Part shown: piece by piece, positions 14,713 through 23,629 of the stretch
How positions within the stretch are numbered: the first letter of the stretch is position 1
Layout: each line of letters starts with the position of its first letter
DNA from: Clostridiales bacterium
Lineage (GTDB): Bacteria; Bacillota; Clostridia; Christensenellales; Aristaeellaceae
Assembly: GCA_019420065.1 (NCBI GenBank)
Contig: JAHZHX010000012.1
Location: 1-39,615 of the forward strand
Length of the DNA: 39,615 nucleotides
Reading direction: 5' to 3'
Position numbers and translations under genes: made by a program
Notes under the pieces: model-generated
What the model saw: the letters and a program-made list of their open reading frames with translations, nothing else
Databases searched by the model: none
Told to the model about the DNA's origin: nothing

Positions 14713-16482
14713 TTATGCGGCAAACTGGCTGTTGTACAGTTTGGCATAGAAGCCATTTTGCCTCAGCAACGCTTCGTGACTGCCCATTTCGACCACATGC
14801 CCGTCGCGCATGACCAGGATCACGTCCGCCTCCCGAATGGTGGATAAACGATGCGCCACGATAAAGGTCGTGCGCCCCTCCATCATTGCCGCAAACGCTT
14901 TTTGAATACGGATTTCTGTACGGGTATCAATCGAGGAGGTGGCCTCGTCCAATATCAGCATGGGCGGCAGGCACAGCATGATGCGGGCAATACACAAAAG
15001 CTGCTTCTGCCCCTGGGAAAGCTGTCCGCCATCCTCTCCGATCACGGTGTCATATCCCTGCGGCAAACGTTTGATAAAGCCATGCGCATGCGCCGCCCTG
15101 GCGGCGGCAACAATTTCTTCTTCCGTCGCCTCCGGCTTGCCAAAGGTCAGATTTTCGCGGATCGTTCCGGCTTTCAGCCAGGTCTCCTGCAATACCATAC
15201 CATAGTTGGCGCGCAAGCTGCGGCGGGTGATCCGGCGTATGTCCGTCCCCTCCACGCTGATAGCGCCGCCGTCCACATCATAAAAGCGCATCAGCAGGTT
15301 AATCAGCGTCGTTTTGCCGCAGCCTGTAGGCCCGACGATGGCCACGCGCTGTCCCGGCTGCACCGTCAGGTTCAGGTTCTCAATCAGCTTGCGTTCCGGC
15401 GTATAGGAAAAGCTCACATCCCGCAGCTGGACCGCGCCGGAAGCATTCTCCAGCACCCGCGCATCGCCGGCGTCCGGCGTTTGCGCAGGCTCCGCGATCA
15501 GCTTGAAGATCCGCGCCGCGCAGGCCAGCGCGTTTTGCAGCTCGGTCACAACGCCCGATATTTCATTAAACGGCTTTGTGTACTGATTGGCATAGGACAA
15601 AAGCGCAGACAGGCTGCCCACCGTAAAGGGCACGGCCGCCCCGGCCGTCGCCACGCACACCAGCGCGCCTGTCAGCGCCACCCCGGCATATACCACGTTG
15701 TTCACAAAGCGTGTGCAGGGATTGGTCAGCGAAGAATAGAAGATAGCCTGCAGCGAGCATTTTTCCAGCCGCTCATTGATCTCGTCAAATTTTTCAATGC
15801 ATTCGTCTTCCTGCCCAAAAGCCTTGACCACCTTCTGATTGCCCAGCATTTCATCAATAAAGGCCGTCTGCTCGCCGCGTGTTTCGCTTTGCAGCTTGAA
15901 ATAGCTGTATGTATGGGTAGCAATAAAACGCGCCACCACAAAAGACAGCGGCGTCAGCACTACCACCACGGCCGCGATGCCCGGACGAATGGTTACCATA
16001 AAGCCCAGCGTGCCCAGGATGGTGACCACGCCGGTGAACAGCTGCGTAAAGCCCATCAATAGACCGTCGGCAAACTGATCGACGTCGGTAATCACCTGGC
16101 TGACGATCCCGCCGACCGGATGACTGTCAATATAGCTGAGCGGCAGAATCTGCAAGCGTTTAAATGCCTGATCCCGCACGTCGCGTACCACCTGATAGGT
16201 GATCTTGTTGTTGATGGTATTTACCAGCCACTGTACCGCCGCCGTCACAAGCACAATAACGCCAATCCTGCAAAGCAGCCTTACCACGCCGGCCAGGTCC
16301 ACCTGCCCCGCGCCGATAATCATGTCAATGGCGTTGCCAATAAGCACCGGTACATACAGCGTCAGCGCTACCGTTACCGCCGAAAGAAGAACGGACAGCG
16401 CTACCAACGCCCAATAGGGCTTCAGGTACGCCAGCACCTTCTGCAGCGTACCGCGTTCGGCCTTTTGTTTTACCTTGCTCAT
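14713..16482 (-). CDS. ABC exporter half-transporter with the canonical ATPase site, 589 aa
   Basis: This is a type-IV ABC exporter half: six membrane helices in residues 20-320 and a nucleotide-binding domain in 345-589. Visible motifs are Walker A GPTGCGKTT (384-392), signature LSQGQ (488-492), Walker B LILDE with Asp512 and Glu513, and the H-loop His544 in IVAHRLSTI. It therefore contributes a complete catalytic Walker B and H-loop. The start is the ATG at 16480-16482, overlapping the upstream partner's stop by four bases (ATGA), with GGAGG ten bases before; an earlier in-frame ATG lies inside the partner gene. With that partner it should form a heterodimeric multidrug or lipid-type exporter. 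The substrate is unknown. Confidence 0.93.
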   Translation of the reverse strand: MSKVKQKAERGTLQKVLAYLKPYWALVALSVLLSAVTVALTLYVPVLIGNAIDMIIGAGQVDLAGVVRLLCRIGVIVLVTAAVQWLVNTINNKITYQVVRDVRDQAFKRLQILPLSYIDSHPVGGIVSQVITDVDQFADGLLMGFTQLFTGVVTILGTLGFMVTIRPGIAAVVVVLTPLSFVVARFIATHTYSYFKLQSETRGEQTAFIDEMLGNQKVVKAFGQEDECIEKFDEINERLEKCSLQAIFYSSLTNPCTRFVNNVVYAGVALTGALVCVATAGAAVPFTVGSLSALLSYANQYTKPFNEISGVVTELQNALACAARIFKLIAEPAQTPDAGDARVLENASGAVQLRDVSFSYTPERKLIENLNLTVQPGQRVAIVGPTGCGKTTLINLLMRFYDVDGGAISVEGTDIRRITRRSLRANYGMVLQETWLKAGTIRENLTFGKPEATEEEIVAAARAAHAHGFIKRLPQGYDTVIGEDGGQLSQGQKQLLCIARIMLCLPPMLILDEATSSIDTRTEIRIQKAFAAMMEGRTTFIVAHRLSTIREADVILVMRDGHVVEMGSHEALLRQNGFYAKLYNSQFAA

Positions 16483-18206
16483 GCCTGCGCCGCCTCCTTC
16501 CTGAACTGCGAATCGTAAATTTCCTGATAGATCTGACACTCCCGCAGCAGCTGCTCATGTGTGCCGATCCCGGCGACCGCACCTTCATCCAGCACCACAA
16601 TTTGATCGGCATGCTGAATGGATGAAGTGCGCTGCGACACGATGAACACCGTGGGATGATAATCCAGGCCGCGCAGTGCCTTACGCAAGGCTGCGTCGGT
16701 GGCAAAATCCAGCGCCGAAGAGCTGTCATCCAGGATCAGGATATCCGGGCGGCGCACCAGCGCGCGGGCAACCGTCAGCCGCTGCCGCTGACCGCCGGAC
16801 AGATTGCGGCCATTCTGCTCGATTTGTCCATCCAGTCCGCCCTTGGCCGCCAGTACATCGCCGGCCTGGGCAATGCGCACCGCGTCCATCAGCGCCTCGT
16901 CGCTTGCGTCCGCACGGCCCCAGCACAGATTTTCCCGAATTGTTCCCTTGAAAAGCACCGCTTTTTGCGGCACGACGCCAATGCGGTCGCGCAGCTGAAC
17001 GGGATCCAGCGTGCGCACATCTGTCCCGTTCACCAGCACCCGTCCCTCCGTCGCCGTATAAAAGCGCGGAATCAGGTTCACCAGCGTGGATTTGCCCGCG
17101 CCCGTACCGCCGATGATACCCACCGTTTCTCCCGGACGCACTGACAAATTGACGTCGCGCAGCGATTCGCTGCCCGCATTGCCATAGCGCAGACCGGCAT
17201 GCTCAAACTGAACGCGGAAAACAGCGTCCACCTTTGCTTTTTCCGCCCCCCCCTTCTCGCCCGAAGGGATTTCCAGCACTGCCTGAATCCGCCTGGCGCA
17301 TGCCAGCGACTTGGTAATGTTGATAATCAGATTGGCCAGCTTGATCAGCTCCACCAGGATCTGCGACATGTAGTTGTAGAGCGCAACCACCGCGCCCTGG
17401 GTAATGATTCCCATTTCCACACGCACCGCGCCGGTATGGATCAGGAAAATAATCGCGGCATTGATAATCACATACGTTACCGGGTTCATCAGTGCCGAGA
17501 TGCGGCCCACATGCTTTTGCATTGCCGTCAGCGCTTCATTCTTTTCCTGAAAAGCGGCTGTTTCGCTTTCCTCCTTGCCAAAGGCGCGGATCACACGCAC
17601 GCCCGTCAGATTCTCCCGGGTGATGCCCAGTACCCGATCCAGCAAGCCCTGTACCTTTTTATACAAAGGAATGCTGACGAGCATAATGCCAAACACCACG
17701 GCCGACAGCAGCGGAATGGCCGCCGCAAACCACAGCGCCGCCCGGCTGTCAATGGTAAAGGCCATCACCATGGCTCCAAACACTACAAAGGGCGAACGCA
17801 GCAGCAGGCGCAGCGTGAGGTTCAGCCCCGTCTGCACCTGGTTCATGTCCGAGGTCATGCGCGTAATCAGCGTGGATGCGCCCACGCTGTCCAGCGTCTG
17901 ATAAGAAAATCCCTGGATATGTGCAAACAGCGCATGCCGCAGCTTCTTTGCAAATCCAACGGAGGCCTTTGCCGCAAAATACTGCGCCGTAACCGAGCAC
18001 ACAAGACCGATCAATCCCAGCGCCACCAGCACCAGACACATGCGCACAATATAGCCGCGGTCGCCCCCCTGCCCAATGCCGCGGTCGATAATTGCCGCCA
18101 CCACCAGCGGCACAATCAGCTCAAACGATGCTTCCAGCAGCTTGAACAGCGGCCCCAGCACGCTTTCGCGGCGATAATCCTTAAGATACGCCAATAATCT
18201 TCTCAT
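16479..18206 (-). CDS. ABC exporter half-transporter with degenerate ATPase site, 575 aa
   Basis: This is the partner of the next gene: six membrane helices in residues 15-300 and a nucleotide-binding domain from about 330. Walker A is GGTGAGKST (366-374) and the signature is LSGGQ (469-473). The Walker B reads ILILDD, with Asp494 where the catalytic Glu normally stands, and the H-loop histidine is replaced by Gln525 (FIVSQRTSS). Heterodimeric exporters such as TM287/288, LmrCD and BmrCD combine one degenerate and one canonical site in this way. The ATG at 18204-18206 has GGAG six bases upstream. It is first in a two-gene operon divergent from a LysR regulator. Confidence 0.93.
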   Translation of the reverse strand: MRRLLAYLKDYRRESVLGPLFKLLEASFELIVPLVVAAIIDRGIGQGGDRGYIVRMCLVLVALGLIGLVCSVTAQYFAAKASVGFAKKLRHALFAHIQGFSYQTLDSVGASTLITRMTSDMNQVQTGLNLTLRLLLRSPFVVFGAMVMAFTIDSRAALWFAAAIPLLSAVVFGIMLVSIPLYKKVQGLLDRVLGITRENLTGVRVIRAFGKEESETAAFQEKNEALTAMQKHVGRISALMNPVTYVIINAAIIFLIHTGAVRVEMGIITQGAVVALYNYMSQILVELIKLANLIINITKSLACARRIQAVLEIPSGEKGGAEKAKVDAVFRVQFEHAGLRYGNAGSESLRDVNLSVRPGETVGIIGGTGAGKSTLVNLIPRFYTATEGRVLVNGTDVRTLDPVQLRDRIGVVPQKAVLFKGTIRENLCWGRADASDEALMDAVRIAQAGDVLAAKGGLDGQIEQNGRNLSGGQRQRLTVARALVRRPDILILDDSSSALDFATDAALRKALRGLDYHPTVFIVSQRTSSIQHADQIVVLDEGAVAGIGTHEQLLRECQIYQEIYDSQFRKEAAQA

Positions 18207-18247
18207 TTCATTCTCCACGCTCCTGCGCTTGACTTTTTCCGCGCAAT

Positions 18248-18276
18248 AGCATATCATAAATTATCATATATGTAAA
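18248..18276 (-). promoter_or_regulatory. Probable promoter of the ABC exporter operon
   Basis: TTTACA (18276-18271) and TATGCT (18253-18248) on the minus strand are 17 bases apart. The -35 lies inside the left arm of the inverted repeat at 18266-18295, so a protein bound there would compete with or contact RNA polymerase. Confidence 0.5.
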
Positions 18277-18295
18277 ATAGTTGTTTTACATATAT
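18266..18295. promoter_or_regulatory. Perfect 12-bp inverted repeat, probable LysR operator
   Basis: ATATATGTAAAA (18266-18277) and TTTTACATATAT (18284-18295) are exact inverted copies separated by TAGTTG. The repeat lies between the divergent exporter operon and the LysR gene, where LysR-family proteins typically bind a dyad to control both themselves and the neighbour. It overlaps the exporter -35. A terminator role is unlikely since neither strand has a gene ending here. Confidence 0.65.
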
Positions 18296-18323
18296 AGAAT
18301 ATGTTTATTATATAGGAGTGCCT

Positions 18324-19202
18324 ATGGATCTCAAGCAGCTGCAATATTTTGTTTATGCCGCCGACGAAGGCAGCATCAGCGCAGCGGCGCGAAAGCTGTT
18401 CATGACGCAGCCGCCTTTGAGCGTACAAATTCTGGCGCTGGAAAAGGAGCTGGACTGCGCGTTGTTCGAGCGCGGACATCACCGTCTGCGCCTGACCGAA
18501 GCCGGACGCACCCTGTATCAGCATGCCGTAACGCTGCTTTCGCTCAGCCGTGTTGCCGAGGAGGACGTGCGCGCCACGCAAACGGGAAATCACGGCGTTT
18601 TGCGTCTGGGCATGGTTTCCAGTGTTGGCAGTACGCCTGTATGCGAGTGGCTATGCGGCTTTGCCAAGTTGTATCCGCATATCAATTACGAACTGTTTGA
18701 AGCCAATACCTATGAGCTGCTGGAAAAGCTGCGCGCGCATTTGCTGCAAGTTGCCATTGTGCGCCGTCCCTTCCCGGACGATGAGGACCTGTGCTGCGTT
18801 CCTCTGTCCACCGAGCCGCTGATCGCTTTTATCCCGCCTGATTTGTTTGAGCCGGATATTGCGCTGACCTGGGGATCGATTGCCCGCTTTCCCCTGATTC
18901 TGTACCGCCGCTGGGAAACGATCGTCCGCAAAAAAATTGAGGAACGCTCGCTGACATGCGCCATTCGCTGCCTGTGCGACGACGCGCGCACGGCCATCCT
19001 GTTGGCAGAACGCGGGCTTGGCGTCTGTATCGCTCCCGCATCTGCCGCCGCGCTGGTCCACAGCAATACGCTGCACTGCATTCCGCTGGCAGCGAACGCG
19101 GTCGAATCCCAAATCGTTCTGGTCACACTGTCCGGCTGCGGTCAAAGCGGCCCTGCCGCGCTGTTCAGGCAATATATGCAATCCCGCCTTGAAACCACAT
19201 AA
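18324..19202 (+). CDS. LysR-family transcriptional regulator, 292 aa
   Basis: The N-terminal 60 residues are a winged helix-turn-helix of LysR type: LKQLQYFVYAADEGSISAAA, then AARKLFMTQPPLSVQI and LEKELDCALFERG. Residues 90-290 form the effector-binding domain; it contains RLGMVSSVG at its start and LLAERGLGVCIAP near the end. The length is standard. AGGAG at 18314-18318 is five bases from the ATG at 18324, chosen over the GTG at 18318 that overlaps the RBS. The gene is divergent from the ABC exporter, which is its most likely target. It ends at a two-way terminator. The effector is not deducible. Confidence 0.93.
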   Translation: MDLKQLQYFVYAADEGSISAAARKLFMTQPPLSVQILALEKELDCALFERGHHRLRLTEAGRTLYQHAVTLLSLSRVAEEDVRATQTGNHGVLRLGMVSSVGSTPVCEWLCGFAKLYPHINYELFEANTYELLEKLRAHLLQVAIVRRPFPDDEDLCCVPLSTEPLIAFIPPDLFEPDIALTWGSIARFPLILYRRWETIVRKKIEERSLTCAIRCLCDDARTAILLAERGLGVCIAPASAAALVHSNTLHCIPLAANAVESQIVLVTLSGCGQSGPAALFRQYMQSRLETT

Positions 19203-19207
19203 AAACC

Positions 19208-19246
19208 GATGGCGAAAGAGATTGATCCTCCTTCGCCATCCTTTTT
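19208..19246. terminator. Bidirectional terminator between the LysR gene and the zinc-ribbon/TPR gene
   Basis: GATGGCGAA (19208-19216) and TTCGCCATC (19232-19240) form a 9-bp stem with a 15-base loop. C-T5 follows on the plus strand (19241-19246) and GGTTTTT on the minus strand. It overlaps the stop codon of the minus-strand gene. Confidence 0.85.
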
Positions 19247-21113
19247 ATTCAATTTCCATGCCGGAAACCGTCATGGTGATACGTGTCACCGCATTGTTTT
19301 TCAGCATATAGGTCAGCGTTGTGACCCCGCCGTCTTCCCGCCGGTACACATATTCCAAATGGCCCTCCGTATCCGAATCCTTCCAATAGCGGCCATAACC
19401 CACATTTTCATCATAATAGAGGCTGCGGTTTCCCTTGGCGTTGGCCGCCTGTCCCATATCACGGAACTGCGCCGTCACCTCGTCCAGACCCATGCCCACC
19501 TTGGTATTGCGCGGCCCGGTCATGGATGACGCGTAATTGGTCGTTACGGAATACAGCGTCTTTTTCCCCACGGTAAAGTACGCCTCGCCCCATTCATAGC
19601 TCACCTTGAGGCCCTGTCCGGAGCGCGTATCCTCCGTTGTGACCGTTTCTTCCCTGCCGGAGCCAAACAGCTTTTTGAATGCCTCGTAATCCGTTGTGCC
19701 TACGGCAAAAGACTTGAACTGGTCATTGGTATCACGGAAGAAATTTTTGAACGCTACATTCACCTTGTATGTGCCGACATACTCGTTGGAAACCTTATTA
19801 TACTGGTTGACCGCTACCGCGCGTACCGTTGACGGTCCTGCCGGCAGCAGGAACCCCTCGTCCGTATAAACAGGCGAATCCAGGGTCGGCGCGGTACCGT
19901 CCACCGTATAGTAAATCGTATAATCCTGGTTGGGCGTATCCACCTTTTTCCCGTCGCGAATCTCTTCCATATAAAGATATATGCGGCGGCGCTTGTCATA
20001 TTCTCCCGTCAGCAAGCGTGATTTGGGCGCGCTGGGCGTTGGATAATAGATCGTATACTTCAGGTTGACCTCATCGCTGACCAGCTCGGTGGATACGCAG
20101 ACAGCGCGCAGCACATGCGCTCCCTCCGTCAGCTGGATCGGCTCGGTAAAAAGAATGCCGTTCTCCGGCAGCTCGCTGGTTTCATCGTCCAGCAGGTAAT
20201 AAACGTCGTATCCCTGCGGAGACTCCAGCGACGTAACCTGCTCCAGCATATGGCGTCCGGCCGAAAGCGTAGATGTGGGTGCCAGCGGCACGCGCTGCTC
20301 GCGCTGAGATTTAAAGCTCAGCTCCCCGGTCTTTTCATATGCCGTCTGCATCAGCGCAACGGCTTCAAACAAACGTCCCTGATCCATCATCAGCGCAATC
20401 GTATAGCGGTATGCCTGGGGCTTTGTTGCGTCAACATCGGTATACAGCTGACGGTAAACCTCCTCCGCATCCTCCAGCGCGCCAACCGCCTCATAAGCGT
20501 CTGCCAAACGCATCAGCCGGTCGTACAGCCCCTCGATTTCCGGATTGAGTTCAAACGCCTCCCGATAAGTTTCAATCGCCTGCGCCACATACCCCTGATC
20601 CAACTGTTCGTCGCCGATCTGCCACATCGCTTTGGCGGCATTTTCCTCTCCGAGCAGCGAAATCACGCTTTCCTGCCGATCCGCGTTTCCATTCACGGCG
20701 CGCATCAGGATAAGATGCCCCTGCGGCAGCCGAATGGCCAGCACAAACAAAGCAATGGCGGCCACCAGCAAAACGCCGGCCGTCACCGTCAGAAGCAGTG
20801 CGCGGTTGACTCCTCGCCTGGCGACAGCACGCGGCGCGGCGCCATGGCGGCGCGGTTTCTGCATTTCGCGCGCCTCATCCTCTTCGCCGCGCACACCGCG
20901 GCGGTTGGAGGGCCGCCCTGCATCATGGGCATAGCGTTCCATGCGCGGCATGCGCTCGGTCTCCTCACCATAAACGGGAGGCGGTTCGTGCGTGCGCCCC
21001 TGGCGGATGCCATTCACGCCCTCCGTGCCGTTATAGGCGCTCAAAGGAGCGCCGCACCGCGGGCAGATGCGGGCGCTGTTTTCAGATTGTGTTCCACACC
21101 GATTGCAGATCAT
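19245..21113 (-). CDS. Zinc-ribbon, single-TM, TPR protein with two chitobiase-C-like domains and a C-terminal shared domain, 622 aa
   Basis: Order of parts: a zinc ribbon with Cys3, Cys6, Cys17 and Cys20 (MICNRCG and RICPRCG); a basic, disordered linker to about 100; one membrane helix at 105-127; TPR-like helices at 155-265; and two beta-sandwich segments at about 295-355 and 366-450 of the chitobiase/hexosaminidase C-terminal type (YYTVDGTAPTLDSPVY). The last part, 455-622, is a domain also found in the secreted protein at 36207-37337. Topology should place the ribbon in the cytoplasm and everything after 127 outside. No enzyme motif is present. It is last in its operon and overlaps the HEAT-repeat gene by four bases. 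It is probably an envelope binding or sensing protein; the role is unknown. Confidence 0.75.
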   Translation of the reverse strand: MICNRCGTQSENSARICPRCGAPLSAYNGTEGVNGIRQGRTHEPPPVYGEETERMPRMERYAHDAGRPSNRRGVRGEEDEAREMQKPRRHGAAPRAVARRGVNRALLLTVTAGVLLVAAIALFVLAIRLPQGHLILMRAVNGNADRQESVISLLGEENAAKAMWQIGDEQLDQGYVAQAIETYREAFELNPEIEGLYDRLMRLADAYEAVGALEDAEEVYRQLYTDVDATKPQAYRYTIALMMDQGRLFEAVALMQTAYEKTGELSFKSQREQRVPLAPTSTLSAGRHMLEQVTSLESPQGYDVYYLLDDETSELPENGILFTEPIQLTEGAHVLRAVCVSTELVSDEVNLKYTIYYPTPSAPKSRLLTGEYDKRRRIYLYMEEIRDGKKVDTPNQDYTIYYTVDGTAPTLDSPVYTDEGFLLPAGPSTVRAVAVNQYNKVSNEYVGTYKVNVAFKNFFRDTNDQFKSFAVGTTDYEAFKKLFGSGREETVTTEDTRSGQGLKVSYEWGEAYFTVGKKTLYSVTTNYASSMTGPRNTKVGMGLDEVTAQFRDMGQAANAKGNRSLYYDENVGYGRYWKDSDTEGHLEYVYRREDGGVTTLTYMLKNNAVTRITMTVSGMEIE

Positions 21114-22027
21114 TGCAGATAGTCTCCGTTCAGCGCGCTGTCCGAAGGCAGCGGCTCGTCCTCTTCATCCGCCGCGCTCCCCGTTTTCCGCCAGGGCAGC
21201 TGCATGCGCGCCATCGCCTCATATTCCGGATCAGCCTCGTCAAAGGTGCGCTCCGGCGCATCGCCGCCCAACTGCTCGATCGCCGCCCGCAGTTCAATAT
21301 AATCCAGATAACCCAGTTCCTCCGACAGCGCCAGATCAATCAGCGTTTCCAGCGCGCGGTCATCTCCCAAACGGCCCAAATATCCGGCCAGCACGGCAAT
21401 GCTGGCTTCCGGCCTGCGGATCAGGCGCAAAAGCGTTTGCAGCACTTTGCCGCTCTTGTCCTCATAGCGGGACAAAACACCGCACAGCGCCTCCTGCCCG
21501 GCCACGGTCGCCGTATCCAGCGCTTCCAGCATAGGCGCAACCGCCTCCTCGCCCATCTGCGCCAGCGCCTCCGCCGCAGCGTCACACAGCTCGTCGTCCG
21601 CTTCGCGGCCCTGCTCCCAGGAAATATACAGCGCCATGGGCAAATGGCTTTCCATTTCTCCCAGCAGCGATACCGCCGTCATGCGCGCTTCCTGCGGCGC
21701 GCGCTCCTTTTGCAAAAGGGCATACAGCCGTTTTTCCGCCGCCTCGCCCAGCTGCCCGATACGGTTCAGCAGCATATCCGGCACGGGAACGCGCTGCTTG
21801 AAATAATCCTCCATCCAATCAATCAAAAGCTTAGCGTCATCCCAGCTCTCAAAATATTCGCCCGGCTTCGCATGGGCCAGAAAATCCGCCGGCGTATCCA
21901 GGAAACGAGCGTAAACATCCGGCATGGCCGCTTCCATGGCGTCGTAATTTTTATATTCCTTTCCATGGTCGCGGAACCATTGCATGGCAAACAGGGAAAA
22001 CGCTTTGTCAAAATCAATGCACTTCAT
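21110..22027 (-). CDS. HEAT-repeat-like protein, 305 aa
   Basis: This is a soluble acidic protein with no signal peptide. From about residue 80 to 265 it consists of helical pairs of HEAT or PBS-lyase type, for example LGEAAEKRLYALLQ, MGEEAVAPMLEAL and LGRLGDDRALETLIDLAL, each about 30-35 residues. Residues 1-70 form a separate head with several aromatic residues and no recognised fold. The tail after 275 is acidic and disordered. It overlaps the TPR gene upstream by 14 bases and the zinc-ribbon gene downstream by four, so the three are likely made together. It is probably a scaffold; no function can be assigned. Confidence 0.72.
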   Translation of the reverse strand: MKCIDFDKAFSLFAMQWFRDHGKEYKNYDAMEAAMPDVYARFLDTPADFLAHAKPGEYFESWDDAKLLIDWMEDYFKQRVPVPDMLLNRIGQLGEAAEKRLYALLQKERAPQEARMTAVSLLGEMESHLPMALYISWEQGREADDELCDAAAEALAQMGEEAVAPMLEALDTATVAGQEALCGVLSRYEDKSGKVLQTLLRLIRRPEASIAVLAGYLGRLGDDRALETLIDLALSEELGYLDYIELRAAIEQLGGDAPERTFDEADPEYEAMARMQLPWRKTGSAADEEDEPLPSDSALNGDYLQ

Positions 22028-23609
22028 ACGGTCTTTTGCTCCTCCGAATTATTTGCATGTATGCCCGGCCTGCGCGCAGCGGCGTACGCGACGCCGCAAG
22101 CCGCCCTTCGGCCGTCTGCGCGCCGCGGCAACACAAAAGCAGATACGCCGCAAAGGCGCTGAGCCACACATCGTCCCGGCTCTGCGCGCAATGTCTGCGC
22201 GCGCTTTCGGGAAGACGCCGCCATATCGCGGGGATCAAGCGCGTTATAGCGTCCAGCGAAACCTGTTCCCGTACTGCTGCGTCATGCAGCAGACGATGAA
22301 TCAGCGCATGCAGATCAGCGTCATACGGCGCGCGTTCCTGCTGGGGAAGCAGGCACAAATGCCCTTTGATGCGGGCAAAGCAGGGAAGCGGTTCTCCCAG
22401 ACTGTGCAGTTCATTCAGCGCCGCCCCGTACAAAATCGGCTGAAGACCGCCCTCCAACAGCACCATGCGCAGCCCTACCGCATCCTTCATTTTGATAAAA
22501 ACATGGAACGCCAGTTCTGTCATCCCCGGCATGGGCATGCGCATCAGGCGCACCGTCTCCTCATGCAGCTGCCTGTTGTCCTTTGGCCGCGCTTCCAAAT
22601 CATTGACCTGCTGCATCAGCCCGATCACATGCTCCATCTGCGCCTGTATCGGATCGTTCCCGGCGGAAAAAGTGGATTCCAGCATCATGCGCGGAACAGG
22701 ATCGTCCGGATCCAAAGCCGCCGCCGTGTGCAGAAGCGACTGCACGCGTTCCTCCTCTTTTTCTTCCGCGCGCAGCGAAAGCGCCAGCAGCAGCAATAAA
22801 TCCGTGCTTGCCGGATATTTTTTCAAAAAGCCCTCCAGCAGTGCCACCGCCTGCTCCGCCTCGTCCATGTCAATGGCAAAACGGCAGAAAGCAGGCGCTT
22901 CCTCGATCTCCCGGCACAGCTTCATCGCCTGCCTGAGCGCCGCGCGGCCTGCCTGCCGCATCCCCTGCTGCTTGAGCGCCGTGGCCAGCAGCAAACGCGC
23001 GTTCATATCCTCCGGCGCCAATCCGCATGCCTCGACCGCATATTTCAGCGCCTGTTTTCCGCGCTCCATGCACTGGTACAAACTGCTCAGCAGCTGTGCC
23101 GTCTGCGCTGTTTTGCCGCGCTTCCATGATTTTTTTGCCAGCTCAAGCGCCGTTTTCATATCGTTTCTGTGCGCAATGGCATGCTCGCAAAGCGTCATGG
23201 CGCGGCGCATGCGCTTTTTCTGTTTTTCAGGCCGCGGCTGCTGCCACAAAATATCTCTTGCGCGATCCGCCTGTTCGCCGCAGGGCGATAAACGCAGGTA
23301 CAGATCGAGCAAATCAGCCATACCGGCCGCGTCCCCCGCCAGCGCACGATTGCGCGCCAGCCCGTACAGGCTGTCCGTATCGCTGACGTCACGCGCCAGA
23401 TTTTCCAGATAAAGCCGGTCGCTGGCGCTCATGGAGCGCATATCGGCATATGCCTGCGCAAGCTCGCGGCGGATGCCATTGTCATCATGCTTTCGCAAAG
23501 CAGCGCGGTACAGCCGCACCGCCTCCTGCGTTCTGCCTCCGCGCTGTGCGCGCTGCGCCTTATCCCGCCAATAGGCGGCGGGCATATCCAGCGGTACAAT
23601 GTTAGGCAT
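22014..23609 (-). CDS. Tetratricopeptide-repeat protein, 531 aa
   Basis: The protein is entirely alpha-helical by eye, basic, and has no signal peptide or membrane helix. TPR-like units start at the N-terminus (GGRTQEAVRLYRAALRKHDDN) and recur, for example in RGKQALKYAVEACGLAPEDMNARLLLATAL-type units near residues 185-215 and MDEAEQAVALLEGFLKKYPAS near 245-265. The last 150 residues are less regular. The start is the ATG at 23607-23609 with GGAGG five bases before. It lies 20 bases after hslO and overlaps the HEAT-repeat gene. It is a protein-interaction scaffold whose partners may be its two downstream neighbours. Confidence 0.8.
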   Translation of the reverse strand: MPNIVPLDMPAAYWRDKAQRAQRGGRTQEAVRLYRAALRKHDDNGIRRELAQAYADMRSMSASDRLYLENLARDVSDTDSLYGLARNRALAGDAAGMADLLDLYLRLSPCGEQADRARDILWQQPRPEKQKKRMRRAMTLCEHAIAHRNDMKTALELAKKSWKRGKTAQTAQLLSSLYQCMERGKQALKYAVEACGLAPEDMNARLLLATALKQQGMRQAGRAALRQAMKLCREIEEAPAFCRFAIDMDEAEQAVALLEGFLKKYPASTDLLLLLALSLRAEEKEEERVQSLLHTAAALDPDDPVPRMMLESTFSAGNDPIQAQMEHVIGLMQQVNDLEARPKDNRQLHEETVRLMRMPMPGMTELAFHVFIKMKDAVGLRMVLLEGGLQPILYGAALNELHSLGEPLPCFARIKGHLCLLPQQERAPYDADLHALIHRLLHDAAVREQVSLDAITRLIPAIWRRLPESARRHCAQSRDDVWLSAFAAYLLLCCRGAQTAEGRLAASRTPLRAGRAYMQIIRRSKRPYEVH

Positions 23610-23629
23610 GCTTTCCTCCTCGAGGCGGT

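Noticed and set aside
5445..18197. Several long open frames on the plus strand across the antiporter and ABC operons, for example 5445-6410, 8197-9099, 9235-10200, 10683-11861, 14851-16062 and 17199-18197
   Set aside because: They are antisense to well-supported membrane and ABC genes, are rich in Arg, His and Gln (the signature of a reversed GC-rich gene), lack RBS and match no family.
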